64,000 nt of DNA from an uncultured Pelagibacteraceae bacterium (GTDB lineage Bacteria > Pseudomonadota > Alphaproteobacteria > Pelagibacterales > Pelagibacteraceae). The notes under the pieces were generated by a model. The model had not been told where the DNA came from. It did no database searches and saw nothing but the letters and a program-made list of their open reading frames with translations. The translations under genes and the position numbers were made by a program. The DNA lies in assembly GCA_902612575.1 (NCBI GenBank), contig CACMDZ010000004.1:37992-101991 (forward strand). The letters run 5' to 3'. Positions 8,772 to 18,275 of this stretch are shown piece by piece. The number at the start of each line of letters is the position of its first letter. The first letter of the stretch is position 1.

Positions 8772-10277
8772 ATGAATAGTCTAATTGTTCTAAATAAAAA
8801 TGACAATGTTGGTGTAAGTCAATTCATTATGCCAGAAAAAACAAAAATTAATGGACAGGATATTAGTACTATTGATCCAATACCTTTTGGACATAAAGTT
8901 TGTTTAAAACCAATAAAAAAAGGTGATCCAATAATCAAATATGACCAAATAATAGGATTTGCCTCTAAAAATATAAGCGCAGGCGAGCATGTTCACACGC
9001 ATAATTTAGAATTCAAAGAATTTGAAAGAGCCTTTAAAGTAAATAATAAAAAAACAATTGTTGATGAAAATGCAGATACTTTTTTCAACGGAATTTTGAG
9101 AGAAAATGGCCAAGTTGCTACAAGAAACTATATTGGAATTGTAAGTACAGTTAATTGTTCAGCAACTGTAACAAAGATGATTGTTGAAAAGATAAAATAT
9201 TCAAACATTTTAAATGATTACCCTAATATAGATGGAATCGTTCCAATTACGCATTCTACTGGATGTGGCATGAATACAGTTAGTGAAGGAATGCAAATGT
9301 TTCAAAGAACAATTGATGGTTTTAAAAATCATCCAAATTTTTCACATGTTTTTGTCATTGGCTTAGGTTGCGAATGCGCACAAGTAAGTTTATTTGATGA
9401 GTCTGTCAAAAAACATAATAGGATACATTTTTTAACAATTCAGGATGAAGGTGGCACAAAAAAAATTGTAGAGAAAGTCTTATCTCAAATTAAAAATCTG
9501 TTATCGGAAGCTAATGATATTAAAAGAACTCCAGAGTCAGTTAGTCATTTAACTTTAGCTCTTCAATGTGGTGGCTCAGATGGATATTCGGGTATAACTG
9601 CAAATCCAGCTTTGGGTGTAGCAGCTGATATGTTGGTAAAAAAAGGGGGAAGTTCTATATTATCAGAAACTCCTGAGATTTATGGTGCAGAACACCTTTT
9701 AATTAATAGAGCAAACAGCCAAGAAACAGCAGATAAACTTATGAAAAGATTAGAATGGTGGAAGCATTATACTTCAATAAACAATAGTACAATGGACAAC
9801 AATCCAGCACCAGGAAATAAAAGAGGTGGCTTAACTACAATTCTTGAAAAATCTCTTGGTGCTGTTGCAAAGGGCGGTAAATCAATTTTAGAAGATGTAT
9901 TGGAATATGCAGAGCCATTGAAGAATAAGGGCTTTAATTTTATGGATTCTCCTGGCTATGATCCAGTTTCTGTGACAGGTCAAGTTGCTTCCGGCGCAAA
10001 TGTTATATGTTTTACTACAGGTAGAGGTTCTTGCTTTGGATGTAAACCAGTACCAAGTTTAAAATTGTCAACCAATTCTGCAATGTATGAAAAAATGGAA
10101 GAAGATATGGATATTAATTGTGGAACAATAGCTGAAGGAAAAGAAGATATTGAAAAAGTTGGAAGTAAGATATTTGATCTTGTTGTAAATACGGCTTCAG
10201 GAAATAAATCAAAAAGTGAAATTAATGGCTACGGTGATGAGGAATTTAATCCTTGGCAAGTTGGCGTTGTAATGTAG
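8772..10277 (+). CDS. uxaA: Altronate dehydratase (UxaA family)
   Basis: This 501-residue protein matches full-length altronate hydrolase. It has an N-terminal SAF domain (about 1-90, with the HVHTHN segment near 75-80) followed by the catalytic UxaA/GarD region. Family signatures include NGILRENGQVATRNYIGI near 108-125, the THSTGCGMN cysteine motif, GLGCECAQ, and GGSDGYSGITANPALG. The enzyme dehydrates D-altronate to 2-keto-3-deoxy-D-gluconate with iron. Galactarate dehydratase is the main alternative in the family, but length and motifs favour UxaA. A DMT transporter follows 27 bp downstream on the same strand. Confidence 0.88.
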   Translation: MNSLIVLNKNDNVGVSQFIMPEKTKINGQDISTIDPIPFGHKVCLKPIKKGDPIIKYDQIIGFASKNISAGEHVHTHNLEFKEFERAFKVNNKKTIVDENADTFFNGILRENGQVATRNYIGIVSTVNCSATVTKMIVEKIKYSNILNDYPNIDGIVPITHSTGCGMNTVSEGMQMFQRTIDGFKNHPNFSHVFVIGLGCECAQVSLFDESVKKHNRIHFLTIQDEGGTKKIVEKVLSQIKNLLSEANDIKRTPESVSHLTLALQCGGSDGYSGITANPALGVAADMLVKKGGSSILSETPEIYGAEHLLINRANSQETADKLMKRLEWWKHYTSINNSTMDNNPAPGNKRGGLTTILEKSLGAVAKGGKSILEDVLEYAEPLKNKGFNFMDSPGYDPVSVTGQVASGANVICFTTGRGSCFGCKPVPSLKLSTNSAMYEKMEEDMDINCGTIAEGKEDIEKVGSKIFDLVVNTASGNKSKSEINGYGDEEFNPWQVGVVM

Positions 10278-10304
10278 CTTTTGATTGATTAATAAACACC
10301 TCCA

Positions 10305-11189
10305 ATGTCTAAAAATCCAAAAGCTTCCTTGTTTAAAGTAATTTTTCTATCTGCTTCAGGTTTTTTTTTATTTGTTTGCATGGACTCTACAGCAAAATAT
10401 TTAGGAAGTGTTATGCCTGTTACTCAAGCAGTATGGGGTAGATTTTTTTTCCATTTTATTGCACTTTGTATTTATTTTTTACTTTTTAAGCCAAAACTAA
10501 ATTTAACAAGAAACTTTAAAATTCAAATTGTTAGATCTTTATTAATGGTGACAGCAACATTCTTTATGTTTAACTCATTACAAAGATTTGATTTAGTTGA
10601 TATATACGTGGTTTTTTTTAGTGCACCATTAATTGTATCATTATTATCAGCATACTTTTTAAAAGATATTTTATCTCCCAAAGGTATAATTTTAATGCTG
10701 CTAAGTTTTGGGTCAATTATTTACGCTTTAGGTCCTAGTATGAAAATATTAACACCTGAGCTAATCTTTCCAATAGTTCCTCCATTATGTTGGGCACTTT
10801 ATCAATTCTTTACCAAACTTATTTCTGGGAACAATGAGCCTTTTTCAGCGGTTTTTTATACCGCTGTTACTGGTGCTTTAATTTTTACTATTTATATTTC
10901 TTTTAATTGGACATCAATTGAGAATAATTTTTATTGGATAGGATTAGTAGCAATGGGTATTTTTGGTTTCATAAGTCACTTTATAATTATTTACGCGATT
11001 CAATTATCAAATTTATCTTTTGTAACTAACTTTCAATATTCACAGTTATTATGGTCAACCATAATTAATTTTTTAATTTTTGGTGTACCTGCAGATACAA
11101 GTAAAATAATAGGTCTTATAGGTATTATAATTTTTGGAGTTATGTTTATTAGAGTTGAAGGATCAAAAAAGGTCAAAAAAGTTAGTTAA
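10305..11189 (+). CDS. DMT-superfamily (EamA) membrane transporter
   Basis: This 294-residue protein has about ten hydrophobic helices in two EamA repeats, including the conserved AVWGRFFFHF-type segment near residue 40 and the second-repeat region PPLCWALYQFFTKL near 156. EamA proteins usually export small metabolites or amino acids; the direction and substrate cannot be read from sequence. It probably forms a two-gene operon with uxaA. Its 3' end overlaps the convergent dehydrogenase gene by 8 bp. Confidence 0.85.
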   Translation: MSKNPKASLFKVIFLSASGFFLFVCMDSTAKYLGSVMPVTQAVWGRFFFHFIALCIYFLLFKPKLNLTRNFKIQIVRSLLMVTATFFMFNSLQRFDLVDIYVVFFSAPLIVSLLSAYFLKDILSPKGIILMLLSFGSIIYALGPSMKILTPELIFPIVPPLCWALYQFFTKLISGNNEPFSAVFYTAVTGALIFTIYISFNWTSIENNFYWIGLVAMGIFGFISHFIIIYAIQLSNLSFVTNFQYSQLLWSTIINFLIFGVPADTSKIIGLIGIIIFGVMFIRVEGSKKVKKVS

Positions 11190-12222
11190 TTTTTATTTTT
11201 TTTCCTGATTTTGAACTTTTATTTATTGCATCAAAAATAATAAGAGAGTTTAGACCATCATTACCTGTCACTTTGGGTTTTTCTTTTTTTATTACCACTT
11301 TAGATAAATGATCAATTTGATTAATTAAAGTTTCATTACTCTTTTGAACATTTATTTTATTATTATGAATTCTATTCCACCAACTTCTTTCTTTTTGATA
11401 ATACCAATATTTTAAATTCGGAAATTGAACCGAGCCTTTTGTTCCTCCTATAAAATAAGATGATTGATCAGTTATTGGATAAGCAGGATTTTCACCAGCG
11501 GTTAACTCATAACTCCAGGGAGAAGCAATAGTGTCAGATATATTTAAAGTACATAAAGCACCAGACTTAAAAAATAGATTTACAGAAGCTGTATCTTCAA
11601 CCTTGTATTTTCTTATACTATTTGATTTAAAAGCCTGAACATATTTTACTGGGCCAAGTAAATAACAAATCATATCAATATCATGAACTAAATTAATACC
11701 TAATGGACCTCCACCGTCACTTATTCTCCATTTTTCATTAAAATAATTTTTGTGTTTATAAAGCCAACATAAAATATTTGCAGATACAATTTTGCCAAGT
11801 TTTTTACCATCTATTATTTTTTTTACTTTATTAACGATAGAATTATGTCGTCTATGATATCCTATTAATAAAGATGTTTTGTTTTTATTTGCACTACTTA
11901 TAATTTTTTTTGCTGATTTAATATTATCTGAAATAGGTTTTTCTAACAAAACAGGTATTTTTGAATTTAAAAATTGTACAGTATCCGTTTCATGTAAAAC
12001 ATTTGGAGTTGCAACTACAACGGCATCAGGCTTATCACTTTCTAATAGTATTTTAGTGTTTTTATATAGTGGAACTTTGAATTTTTTCGCTAATTCATTG
12101 CCTGTTTTTTTTATTTCTACAATTGAGTGAAGAGAAGCATTTTTAGATCTTTGGATTGCTTTAATATGCTGCAATCCCATTAAACCAATTCCGATAACTG
12201 AGATTTTTACTTTTTTTGGCAC
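11182..12222 (-). CDS. Gfo/Idh/MocA-family oxidoreductase
   Basis: This is an approximately 346-residue sugar or cyclitol dehydrogenase. It has the Rossmann motif ISVIGIGLMGLQH at the start, the EKPIS motif (EKP, with the family Lys) near 95-100, and the DGGGPLGINLVHDIDM segment near 187-200 that carries the catalytic His. I chose the GTG at 12220-12222, 11 bp after the SDR stop. A longer reading from 12276 would overlap the SDR by 43 bp and adds residues outside the fold. It is the last gene of the MalEFGK-type operon. It probably oxidises the sugar or inositol-like compound that the transporter brings in. It is noticeably Lys/Asn-rich compared with the transport genes. Confidence 0.83.
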   Translation of the reverse strand: MPKKVKISVIGIGLMGLQHIKAIQRSKNASLHSIVEIKKTGNELAKKFKVPLYKNTKILLESDKPDAVVVATPNVLHETDTVQFLNSKIPVLLEKPISDNIKSAKKIISSANKNKTSLLIGYHRRHNSIVNKVKKIIDGKKLGKIVSANILCWLYKHKNYFNEKWRISDGGGPLGINLVHDIDMICYLLGPVKYVQAFKSNSIRKYKVEDTASVNLFFKSGALCTLNISDTIASPWSYELTAGENPAYPITDQSSYFIGGTKGSVQFPNLKYWYYQKERSWWNRIHNNKINVQKSNETLINQIDHLSKVVIKKEKPKVTGNDGLNSLIIFDAINKSSKSGKKIKIN

Positions 12223-12233
12223 AAATCTATATC

Positions 12234-12995
12234 TTAGGTGATACCAGCATCTATAATAAAGTTCTGTTTGGTGCATCCTGAAGACACATCAGAAGAGAGA
12301 TGAACAACTAAACTAGCTACATCAGCTGGTTTTAATTGCCTTTTTAAACATTGTTTATCAAGAATAAACTTTTTATATTTAGGTGTTAACCAATGCTTTA
12401 TTTGGCGTTCAGTAGCAATTGATCCTGGAGTAACAGAGTTGCACCTAATATTGTATTTACCAAATTCTCTTGCAAAAGATCTAGTTAAACCAATAACAGC
12501 TGATTTTGCTGTTTCGTAAGCAACCTTGTCACCTTCTCCTAACATCCAAGAAACTGAACTCAAATTTATAATAGCTCCACCTTTTTTTTGAATCATTCCT
12601 CTTAAAACAGCTTTAATTGTAAAGAAAAAATGTTTTAAGTTTACATCCATTCTATTGTTCCAATATTTTTCATCTACCTGTTTAGTTGAATGCCTATCAT
12701 CATTAGCTGCATTATTTATTAAAATATCAATAGGCCCTTTTGATTTTATTATTTTTTTAATTATATTTTCTAATTTTTTAATTTTTAAAAGATTACATTC
12801 AATAAAGTGTGGAGCTTTAATTTTTTTTTTTTTTAAATTTGAAATTAATTTTTTGGATTCTTTTATATTTATATCCACAAAATAAACTTCGCATTCTTGC
12901 TCACAAAAATGCTCTACTATAGAAGCGCCTATTCCAGATCCTCCTCCTGTAATAAAAACTCTTTTATTTTTAAGATCAAAATATTTTACTTTCAT
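12234..12995 (-). CDS. SDR-family oxidoreductase
   Basis: This is a 253-residue classical SDR. The cofactor motif TGGGSGIG lies at about 16-23, NNAAND near 92-97 replaces the usual NNAG, Ser lies in INLSSVSW, and the catalytic Tyr/Lys lie in YETAKSA. It carries a C-terminal DAGIT ending typical of sugar dehydrogenases. It directly follows the ABC ATPase gene (stop of ugpC-like at 12996) and sits in the ABC sugar operon, so it is likely a sugar or sugar-alcohol dehydrogenase. The start has an AGGAAAGGAT leader that can serve as the ribosome site. The substrate is unknown. Confidence 0.85.
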   Translation of the reverse strand: MKVKYFDLKNKRVFITGGGSGIGASIVEHFCEQECEVYFVDINIKESKKLISNLKKKKIKAPHFIECNLLKIKKLENIIKKIIKSKGPIDILINNAANDDRHSTKQVDEKYWNNRMDVNLKHFFFTIKAVLRGMIQKKGGAIINLSSVSWMLGEGDKVAYETAKSAVIGLTRSFAREFGKYNIRCNSVTPGSIATERQIKHWLTPKYKKFILDKQCLKRQLKPADVASLVVHLSSDVSSGCTKQNFIIDAGIT

Positions 12996-14090
12996 TTAAA
13001 TCCTTTCCTCCGTTTTAGCATCAAATAATGAAATTTGTGTTAAATCAAAATATAATTTCGTGTTTTTTGATAATTCAATTTTTATTGTAGAAGGAAATTT
13101 AGCTAACACTTCTTGATTTTCATAATCAAATGTCATTATTTGCTCATGACCAATATACTCACTTAAGTCAGCTCTTAGATTAATTTCAAAATCTCCCTCA
13201 TTAGATTTTTTGGAGAATATATGCTCTGGTCTAATACCAAAATAAACTTCTTTGTTTTCTAAATTAGATTTTTCTTTAAAATCATATCCATTTATTGGAA
13301 TTTCAAAATTTGAGCTATTGGCAACAAATGAAATTTGATTTGAACTTTGTTTTAGATTACCTTTAATCAAATTCATTGATGGTGAGCCAATAAAATCTGC
13401 CACAAATGTATTGCTAGGCTTGTTGTAAATATTTTCTGGCGTATCATTTTGTTGGATTACACCATGATTCATTATTGCAATATTGGTACCTAAACTCATA
13501 GCCTCAGTTTGGTCATGAGTAACATAAACTACAGTTGTTTTAAGCTGTTGATGAAGTTTTTTAATCTCTCTTCTCATTTCAACTCTTAATTTTGCATCCA
13601 AATTAGATAATGGTTCATCAAATAAAAATATTCTAGGCTCCCTTACTAATGCTCTTCCAATAGCAACACGTTGTCTTTGACCTCCTGAAAGTTGCGAAGG
13701 TTTCCTTTCTAGTAAAGCATCTACTTGCAAAAATTTTGAAACTTTTTGTAACTGTTCCTCTATTTTTTTTTTTGATACTTTGGCTTGTTTAAGGCCAAAT
13801 ATCATATTTTCTCTGACATTCATGGATGGATACAAAGCATAGGACTGAAATACCATTGCAATATTTCGGTCTTTTGGTTCTACTTTGCTTACATTGTAAT
13901 CATCTATATAAACGTTCCCCTCATTTATTGTTTCTAAACCAGCTATAATATTTAATAACGTTGATTTTCCACAGCCCGAAGGACCTAAAAGTACTAAGAA
14001 ATTTCCTTCGTCTATTTCTAAATTAATTTTTCTTAAAACTTCTGTTGTTCCAAAATTTTTTGATAATTCATCAATTTTTAACGTTTTCAT
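12996..14090 (-). CDS. Sugar ABC transporter ATP-binding protein (MalK/UgpC type)
   Basis: This is a 364-residue ATPase. Walker A is GPSGCGKST at 36-44, the signature is LSGGQRQR near 134, Walker B is IFLFDEP near 153-159, and the switch His lies in VTHDQTEAMS. The C-terminal portion from about 235 is the MalK-type TOBE regulatory domain (GIRPEHI near 292). It energises the two permeases encoded upstream. It lies 2 bp after the MalG-like gene. Confidence 0.95.
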   Translation of the reverse strand: MKTLKIDELSKNFGTTEVLRKINLEIDEGNFLVLLGPSGCGKSTLLNIIAGLETINEGNVYIDDYNVSKVEPKDRNIAMVFQSYALYPSMNVRENMIFGLKQAKVSKKKIEEQLQKVSKFLQVDALLERKPSQLSGGQRQRVAIGRALVREPRIFLFDEPLSNLDAKLRVEMRREIKKLHQQLKTTVVYVTHDQTEAMSLGTNIAIMNHGVIQQNDTPENIYNKPSNTFVADFIGSPSMNLIKGNLKQSSNQISFVANSSNFEIPINGYDFKEKSNLENKEVYFGIRPEHIFSKKSNEGDFEINLRADLSEYIGHEQIMTFDYENQEVLAKFPSTIKIELSKNTKLYFDLTQISLFDAKTEERI

Positions 14091-14092
14091 CT

Positions 14093-14995
14093 TTATCCTT
14101 TCACTGCTCCTGAAGTTAATCCTCTAATAAAATATTTACCTGCTAATACGTAAACAATAAGTGTAGGAACACCTGCAATTATTGCTGAAGCCATATCTAC
14201 ATTATATTCCTTAACACTTGTACTTGATAAAACCATATTATTTAATGCAACTTGAATTGGTGCGGCCTCTCCAAATGAAAAAGTTGATCCGAATAAAAAG
14301 TCATTCCATATTTGAGTAAATTGCCAAATAACTGTTACTACTATAATTGGTGCTGATATAGGAAGCAAAATTTTGAAAAATATTTTAAAAAAACCAGCTC
14401 CATCTATTCTTGCAGCTTTTACTAATTCTGTTGGAACAGAAATATAATAATTTCTAAAAAATAAAGTTGTAAATGGAATTCCGTAAACTGTGTGGACTAA
14501 CACAAGTCCAATTACTGAGTTCGATATTCCTAAAACTCCAAGAGTTCTAGCCATCGGTAATAAGATTGCTTGGAATGGAATGAAACATCCAAATAATAAA
14601 AAAAGAAATACCCATTGATCTCCTTTAAATCTCCATTTTGTTAAAACATATCCTGTCATTGCTCCAATAAATGTTGAAAAGAATACAGCTGGAACAACCA
14701 TCTTAATTGAATTCCAAAAGTATGGTTTTAAAAATGTATCACCAGCACCATATCCTCTACCTCCCCAAGCAACAGCCCAAGAGTCAAAGTTTAATCCACT
14801 TGGCCAGGTTAATAATGTACCTTGGCGAATTTCCTCCATTGTTTTTAATGAAGTTACAATCATTACGTATAATGGAAATATAAAATACAAAGCAAAAAGT
14901 ATAAGTACTAAGTATAAAAACCATCTTAAGAACATGTTTGTATATTTAGATCTCTGCTCAAGTTGCTTATAAGAAGTGTGTATCTTATCTTGCAT
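14093..14995 (-). CDS. Sugar ABC transporter permease (MalG type)
   Basis: This 300-residue inner-membrane protein has six predicted helices and the EAA loop near 190-215 (ELVKAARIDGAGFFKIFFKI), followed by the GAVKG C-terminus typical of MalG-like proteins. It pairs with the MalF-type subunit encoded just upstream, whose 3' end it overlaps by 11 bp. It is a CUT1-family carbohydrate transporter subunit; the substrate is not defined by sequence. Confidence 0.93.
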   Translation of the reverse strand: MQDKIHTSYKQLEQRSKYTNMFLRWFLYLVLILFALYFIFPLYVMIVTSLKTMEEIRQGTLLTWPSGLNFDSWAVAWGGRGYGAGDTFLKPYFWNSIKMVVPAVFFSTFIGAMTGYVLTKWRFKGDQWVFLFLLFGCFIPFQAILLPMARTLGVLGISNSVIGLVLVHTVYGIPFTTLFFRNYYISVPTELVKAARIDGAGFFKIFFKILLPISAPIIVVTVIWQFTQIWNDFLFGSTFSFGEAAPIQVALNNMVLSSTSVKEYNVDMASAIIAGVPTLIVYVLAGKYFIRGLTSGAVKG

Positions 14996-15860
14996 TTTCT
15001 CTCCTCAACTCAGAATATAAGTATGGTATTATTACCGCTGCTACCGCCATAAACATCATCATTGCACTTGCAGCTGATAAACCAACTTGACTTTTATGAA
15101 AAGCAGTTTGAGTCATATATAATGCAGGCATAGTTGTGGATATTCCTGGACCACCCTGTGTTAACGCAACTATTAAATCATAACTTTTAATTGATATATG
15201 AACTAAAATTACAAAACTTGTAAAAAATACTGGTCTCATCATTGGAAGTAATATTTTCCAATAAACTGTGAACAGATTTGCTCCATCTATTTTAGCTGCT
15301 TTAACAATTTCATCTTCAACTGATCTCAATCCAGCTAAAAATAATGCCATTACAAAACCAGCAGATTGCCAGACACCCGCAATTACAATAGTATAAATGG
15401 CCATTTCCCGATTAACCAACCAATCAAATGTAAAGTTTTCAAATCCCCAATCAATAAACATTTTTTGGATACCAAGAGTTGGATTTAAAATCCATTTCCA
15501 TGCGGTACCTGTTACAATGAAAGATAAAGCCATAGGGTATAGGTAAATTGTTCTTAAAACACCCTCTGCTCTAATTTTTTGATCCAAAAATATTGCAAGA
15601 ATAATTCCAATTACCACACAGAAGATTAAAAATAATGCAGTAAAAATAAGTAAATTATCTACAGCTATTAGCCACTTTCTTGACCCCCAAAGTTTAACAT
15701 ACTGGCCAACGCCCCATAATTCATATTTGGGTAAAATTTTTGAATTAGTAAAAGATATATATAAAGTCCAAAGCACAAAACCATATACAAACCAACCAAT
15801 TAATCCAACAGCAGGCGCCATTACAATTTTTGGTAAGTTTTTTTCCAACCACTTGAACAT
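14985..15860 (-). CDS. Sugar ABC transporter permease (MalF type)
   Basis: This 291-residue membrane protein has six helices and an EAA loop near 190-210 (EIVKAAKIDGANLFTVYWKI). It is the first permease of the CUT1 transporter and lacks the long periplasmic insertion of E. coli MalF, as is usual in sugar transporters of this size. A strong terminator-like hairpin (15892-15916) lies between it and the binding-protein gene upstream, so its expression depends on read-through or on a promoter within the 69 bp gap. Confidence 0.92.
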   Translation of the reverse strand: MFKWLEKNLPKIVMAPAVGLIGWFVYGFVLWTLYISFTNSKILPKYELWGVGQYVKLWGSRKWLIAVDNLLIFTALFLIFCVVIGIILAIFLDQKIRAEGVLRTIYLYPMALSFIVTGTAWKWILNPTLGIQKMFIDWGFENFTFDWLVNREMAIYTIVIAGVWQSAGFVMALFLAGLRSVEDEIVKAAKIDGANLFTVYWKILLPMMRPVFFTSFVILVHISIKSYDLIVALTQGGPGISTTMPALYMTQTAFHKSQVGLSAASAMMMFMAVAAVIIPYLYSELRRENAR

Positions 15861-15891
15861 TATAAATATTTTTAATTTTGATTAAAAAAAA

Positions 15892-15916
15892 AGGCCACCT
15901 AAAAATTAGGTGGCCT
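15892..15916 (-). terminator. Intrinsic terminator after the sugar-binding-protein gene
   Basis: A perfect 10 bp stem (AGGCCACCTA against TAGGTGGCCT) closes a 5-base A/T loop. On the minus strand it is followed at once by nine T residues (15883-15891). It lies 14 bp after the malE-like stop and 31 bp before the MalF start. This is the best formed terminator in the window. Confidence 0.85.
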
Positions 15917-15929
15917 CAATTTTTATTTT

Positions 15930-17186
15930 TTACATATTATCTAATACAGAGTCAGCTAAAGCATTTGCAGCATCAACAGATGACATATCAGAATTAAAGT
16001 GTTCTGTTATTACATCTTGAAGTGCAGCTTTCATAGTATTGCCTTGAGCCATTCCATGAGCAAAACTTGGTACTAAACCACCACTAGCACCTGCAGTTTT
16101 AATGTCAGAATTTGAGGTTTTTGCACATTTATCAAATTCATCCATAGAAACATCTAATCTTGCTGGAATTGATCCTTTGTATAGGTTAAAAACTTTTTGG
16201 AAGTTTTTACCCATCATTAACTTAGCTAATAATTTTTGACCTTCTTGTTTTTCTGGATCACTAGTTTTGTAGAATATGAAACTATCAACATTGTATAAGT
16301 ATCCATTATTAGAAGGTGTTGGAGCACAATAGTAATCTACACCTGGAACTTTTCCAGCAGCTGTAAATTCACCTTTTGCCCAATCTCCCATAATTTGAAA
16401 ACCTGCTTTACCTTCAATAACCATTCCAGTCGCAACGTTCCAATCTCTTCCTGGGCTACCTTCATCTGTGAAGCCTTGAAGTTTTCTCATTTGATCAAAA
16501 ACTTTAACAGTTGTTTCACTTCTTAAACAAGTTTCTTTAAGATCAACATAGCAGTTTTTATAATAGTTGTTTCCACCGATACCCATAGCAACTGCTTCAA
16601 ATACTGTTGCATCTTGCCAAGCTTGACCACCATGTGCAAATGGAATTACACCAGCTGCTTGTAGTTTTTCTGCTGCTGCATTTAATTCATCCCATGATGT
16701 TGGAACCGAAATTCCATTAGCATCGAATACTGCCTTGTTTGCCCACATCCAGTCAATTCTATGAATATTTACTGGAGCTGCACAATATGGACCGCTATTA
16801 TTTTGACATTTGTGAACTGCTGCAATCATTGGATCTAATAAATTATCCCAACCTTCTGACTGTGCAATTGGATCAATATTATAAGGAGCAACTACACCTT
16901 CTTGATCGTATTCTTGAATTGTTGGTCCTTTAATTTGAGAAGCTGACGGAGGATCTCCTGCAACTATTCTTGCTTTTAAAGCAACATTAGCAGCATCTCC
17001 ACCACCACCTGTTACTGGCATATCTAGCCACTCACCACCGTTAGCAGCGAAATCATCTTTTAATACTTTAAGAGCAGCAGCTTCACCACCTGATGTCCAC
17101 CAGTGCAAAACCTCAATTTTTGGTCCAGCAATAGAAGAAGTAGATGTGAATGCAAATGCTATTAAAGCAATTAACATTTTTTTCAT
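15930..17186 (-). CDS. Sugar ABC transporter substrate-binding protein (CUT1, glucose/mannose-type)
   Basis: This 418-residue extracellular solute-binding protein (family 1) has a signal peptide that ends near SIAGPK at about 19-22. The mature start KIEVLHWWTSGGEAAALK is typical of the GtsA/glucose-mannose group. Other segments such as PVNIHRIDWMWANK and GDWAKGEF fit that group. A cysteine pair near 127 and 138 may form a periplasmic disulfide. The start has a strong Shine-Dalgarno sequence (AGAGGGAAATATATG). A recognisable promoter lies upstream at 17232-17261. It delivers a monosaccharide or small oligosaccharide to the MalFGK-type partners. Confidence 0.93.
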   Translation of the reverse strand: MKKMLIALIAFAFTSTSSIAGPKIEVLHWWTSGGEAAALKVLKDDFAANGGEWLDMPVTGGGGDAANVALKARIVAGDPPSASQIKGPTIQEYDQEGVVAPYNIDPIAQSEGWDNLLDPMIAAVHKCQNNSGPYCAAPVNIHRIDWMWANKAVFDANGISVPTSWDELNAAAEKLQAAGVIPFAHGGQAWQDATVFEAVAMGIGGNNYYKNCYVDLKETCLRSETTVKVFDQMRKLQGFTDEGSPGRDWNVATGMVIEGKAGFQIMGDWAKGEFTAAGKVPGVDYYCAPTPSNNGYLYNVDSFIFYKTSDPEKQEGQKLLAKLMMGKNFQKVFNLYKGSIPARLDVSMDEFDKCAKTSNSDIKTAGASGGLVPSFAHGMAQGNTMKAALQDVITEHFNSDMSSVDAANALADSVLDNM

Positions 17187-17231
17187 ATATTTCCCTCTTA
17201 TTTGTTAAATTAAGTAAACTTAAAAAAATCA

Positions 17232-17261
17232 AGTATAGATTGTTTTAGGGTTAGTCTACAA
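17232..17261 (-). promoter_or_regulatory. Probable promoter of the sugar ABC operon
   Basis: On the minus strand TTGTAG (17256-17261) and TATACT (17232-17237) are spaced by 18 bp, close to the sigma-70 consensus. Transcription would start near 17225 and give a leader of about 40 bases that ends in the strong ribosome site. The rest of the 183 bp gap to the ROK kinase (17187-17369) shows only A/T-rich sequence. Confidence 0.5.
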
Positions 17262-17369
17262 TAAAAAAAATTACAACCCAGAATTGATTCAAAAAATTTA
17301 ATAAATTTTATAAGCACTGAGATTTAAAGGAATTTTATTATAAATTTTTTTTAAATTCTAAATTGTATT

Positions 17370-18272
17370 TTAATAAATAGATTTCCTACCCAACCTAGCC
17401 GCACCCCTAACACCACTAGCATCTCCATATTTTGGTTTAAGAAAAACACCTTCATATTCTCTTCCAGTTACAAATTTTCTTACAATTGTTTCAATTTCAC
17501 TCAAAAAATCAATTTCGTTTGAAACTCCTCCACCAAAAACAAAACAATCTGGATCAAGAATATTAATTATATTTGCTAATGACATTGCTAAATTTACTTT
17601 AAAGTTATCTATTAAATTTTCTGCATCTAAATCATGTTTTCTATACAGCTCAAAGATCTCATTAGTTTTTAAATTTTTTTTATATTGTTTATTAAATTTT
17701 TTAGCTAAACTTAAACCTGAAATAAAACTCTCAATCTCTCCTTCTCTCAAGTTTGTAGATTGAAAATTTTCTTTTTTTGCTATTAAATGAGTAATTTGAT
17801 TGTGACCCCACTCTCCTGCTACACCATTTGGGCCGGTAACAATTTTTTTATCAATTACCAAACCTCCACCTGCACCTGAACCGAGTATTATACCATAAAC
17901 TATTTTATAATGTTTCCCAGATCCATCAATAGCTTCTGATAAAGCAAAGGAGTTTGCATCATTTTCACAAAACACTTCCTTACCTAGTATTTTTCTTAGA
18001 TCTTTTTGAAATGGTTTTTTTTCTAACCAGAGACAATTTGGTGCATTTTTAACTAATCCTGTTTGAGGAGAATGAATTCCAGGATGACAAACACCTATAG
18101 GTAATTCTCTTTTTAATTTTTTTTCTAATTTATCACTTATCTCTTTTATTGTCTTAATTATCTTTATGTAATCTTTGGGACAATCAGTTCTTTCACGATT
18201 ACTTTCGTTGCCATTTTCATCAAGAACCACACTCTCAATTTTTGTTGCTCCAACATCTATACCTATCTGCAT
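17370..18272 (-). CDS. ROK-family sugar kinase lacking the zinc-binding cysteines
   Basis: This 300-residue protein begins with the phosphate-loop motif GIDVGATK (3-10). It has the catalytic Asp in CENDANSF near 100-107, the second phosphate motif GIILGSGAGGG near 127-137, and FGGGVSNE near 246-253. The family phosphorylates glucose, fructose, mannose or N-acetylhexosamines. The usual CxCGxxGCxE zinc motif is absent: after GEWGHNQITH the sequence continues without any cysteine up to IESFISG. It ends the tctCBA operon, 3 bp after the SDR. The substrate is not determined; the loss of the zinc site is directly visible. Confidence 0.85.
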   Translation of the reverse strand: MQIGIDVGATKIESVVLDENGNESNRERTDCPKDYIKIIKTIKEISDKLEKKLKRELPIGVCHPGIHSPQTGLVKNAPNCLWLEKKPFQKDLRKILGKEVFCENDANSFALSEAIDGSGKHYKIVYGIILGSGAGGGLVIDKKIVTGPNGVAGEWGHNQITHLIAKKENFQSTNLREGEIESFISGLSLAKKFNKQYKKNLKTNEIFELYRKHDLDAENLIDNFKVNLAMSLANIINILDPDCFVFGGGVSNEIDFLSEIETIVRKFVTGREYEGVFLKPKYGDASGVRGAARLGRKSIY

Positions 18273-18275
18273 AAA

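Noticed and set aside
12223..12276. N-terminal extension of the Gfo/Idh/MocA gene to 12276
   Set aside because: It would overlap the SDR by 43 bp and adds residues before the standard Rossmann start; the GTG at 12222 fits better.
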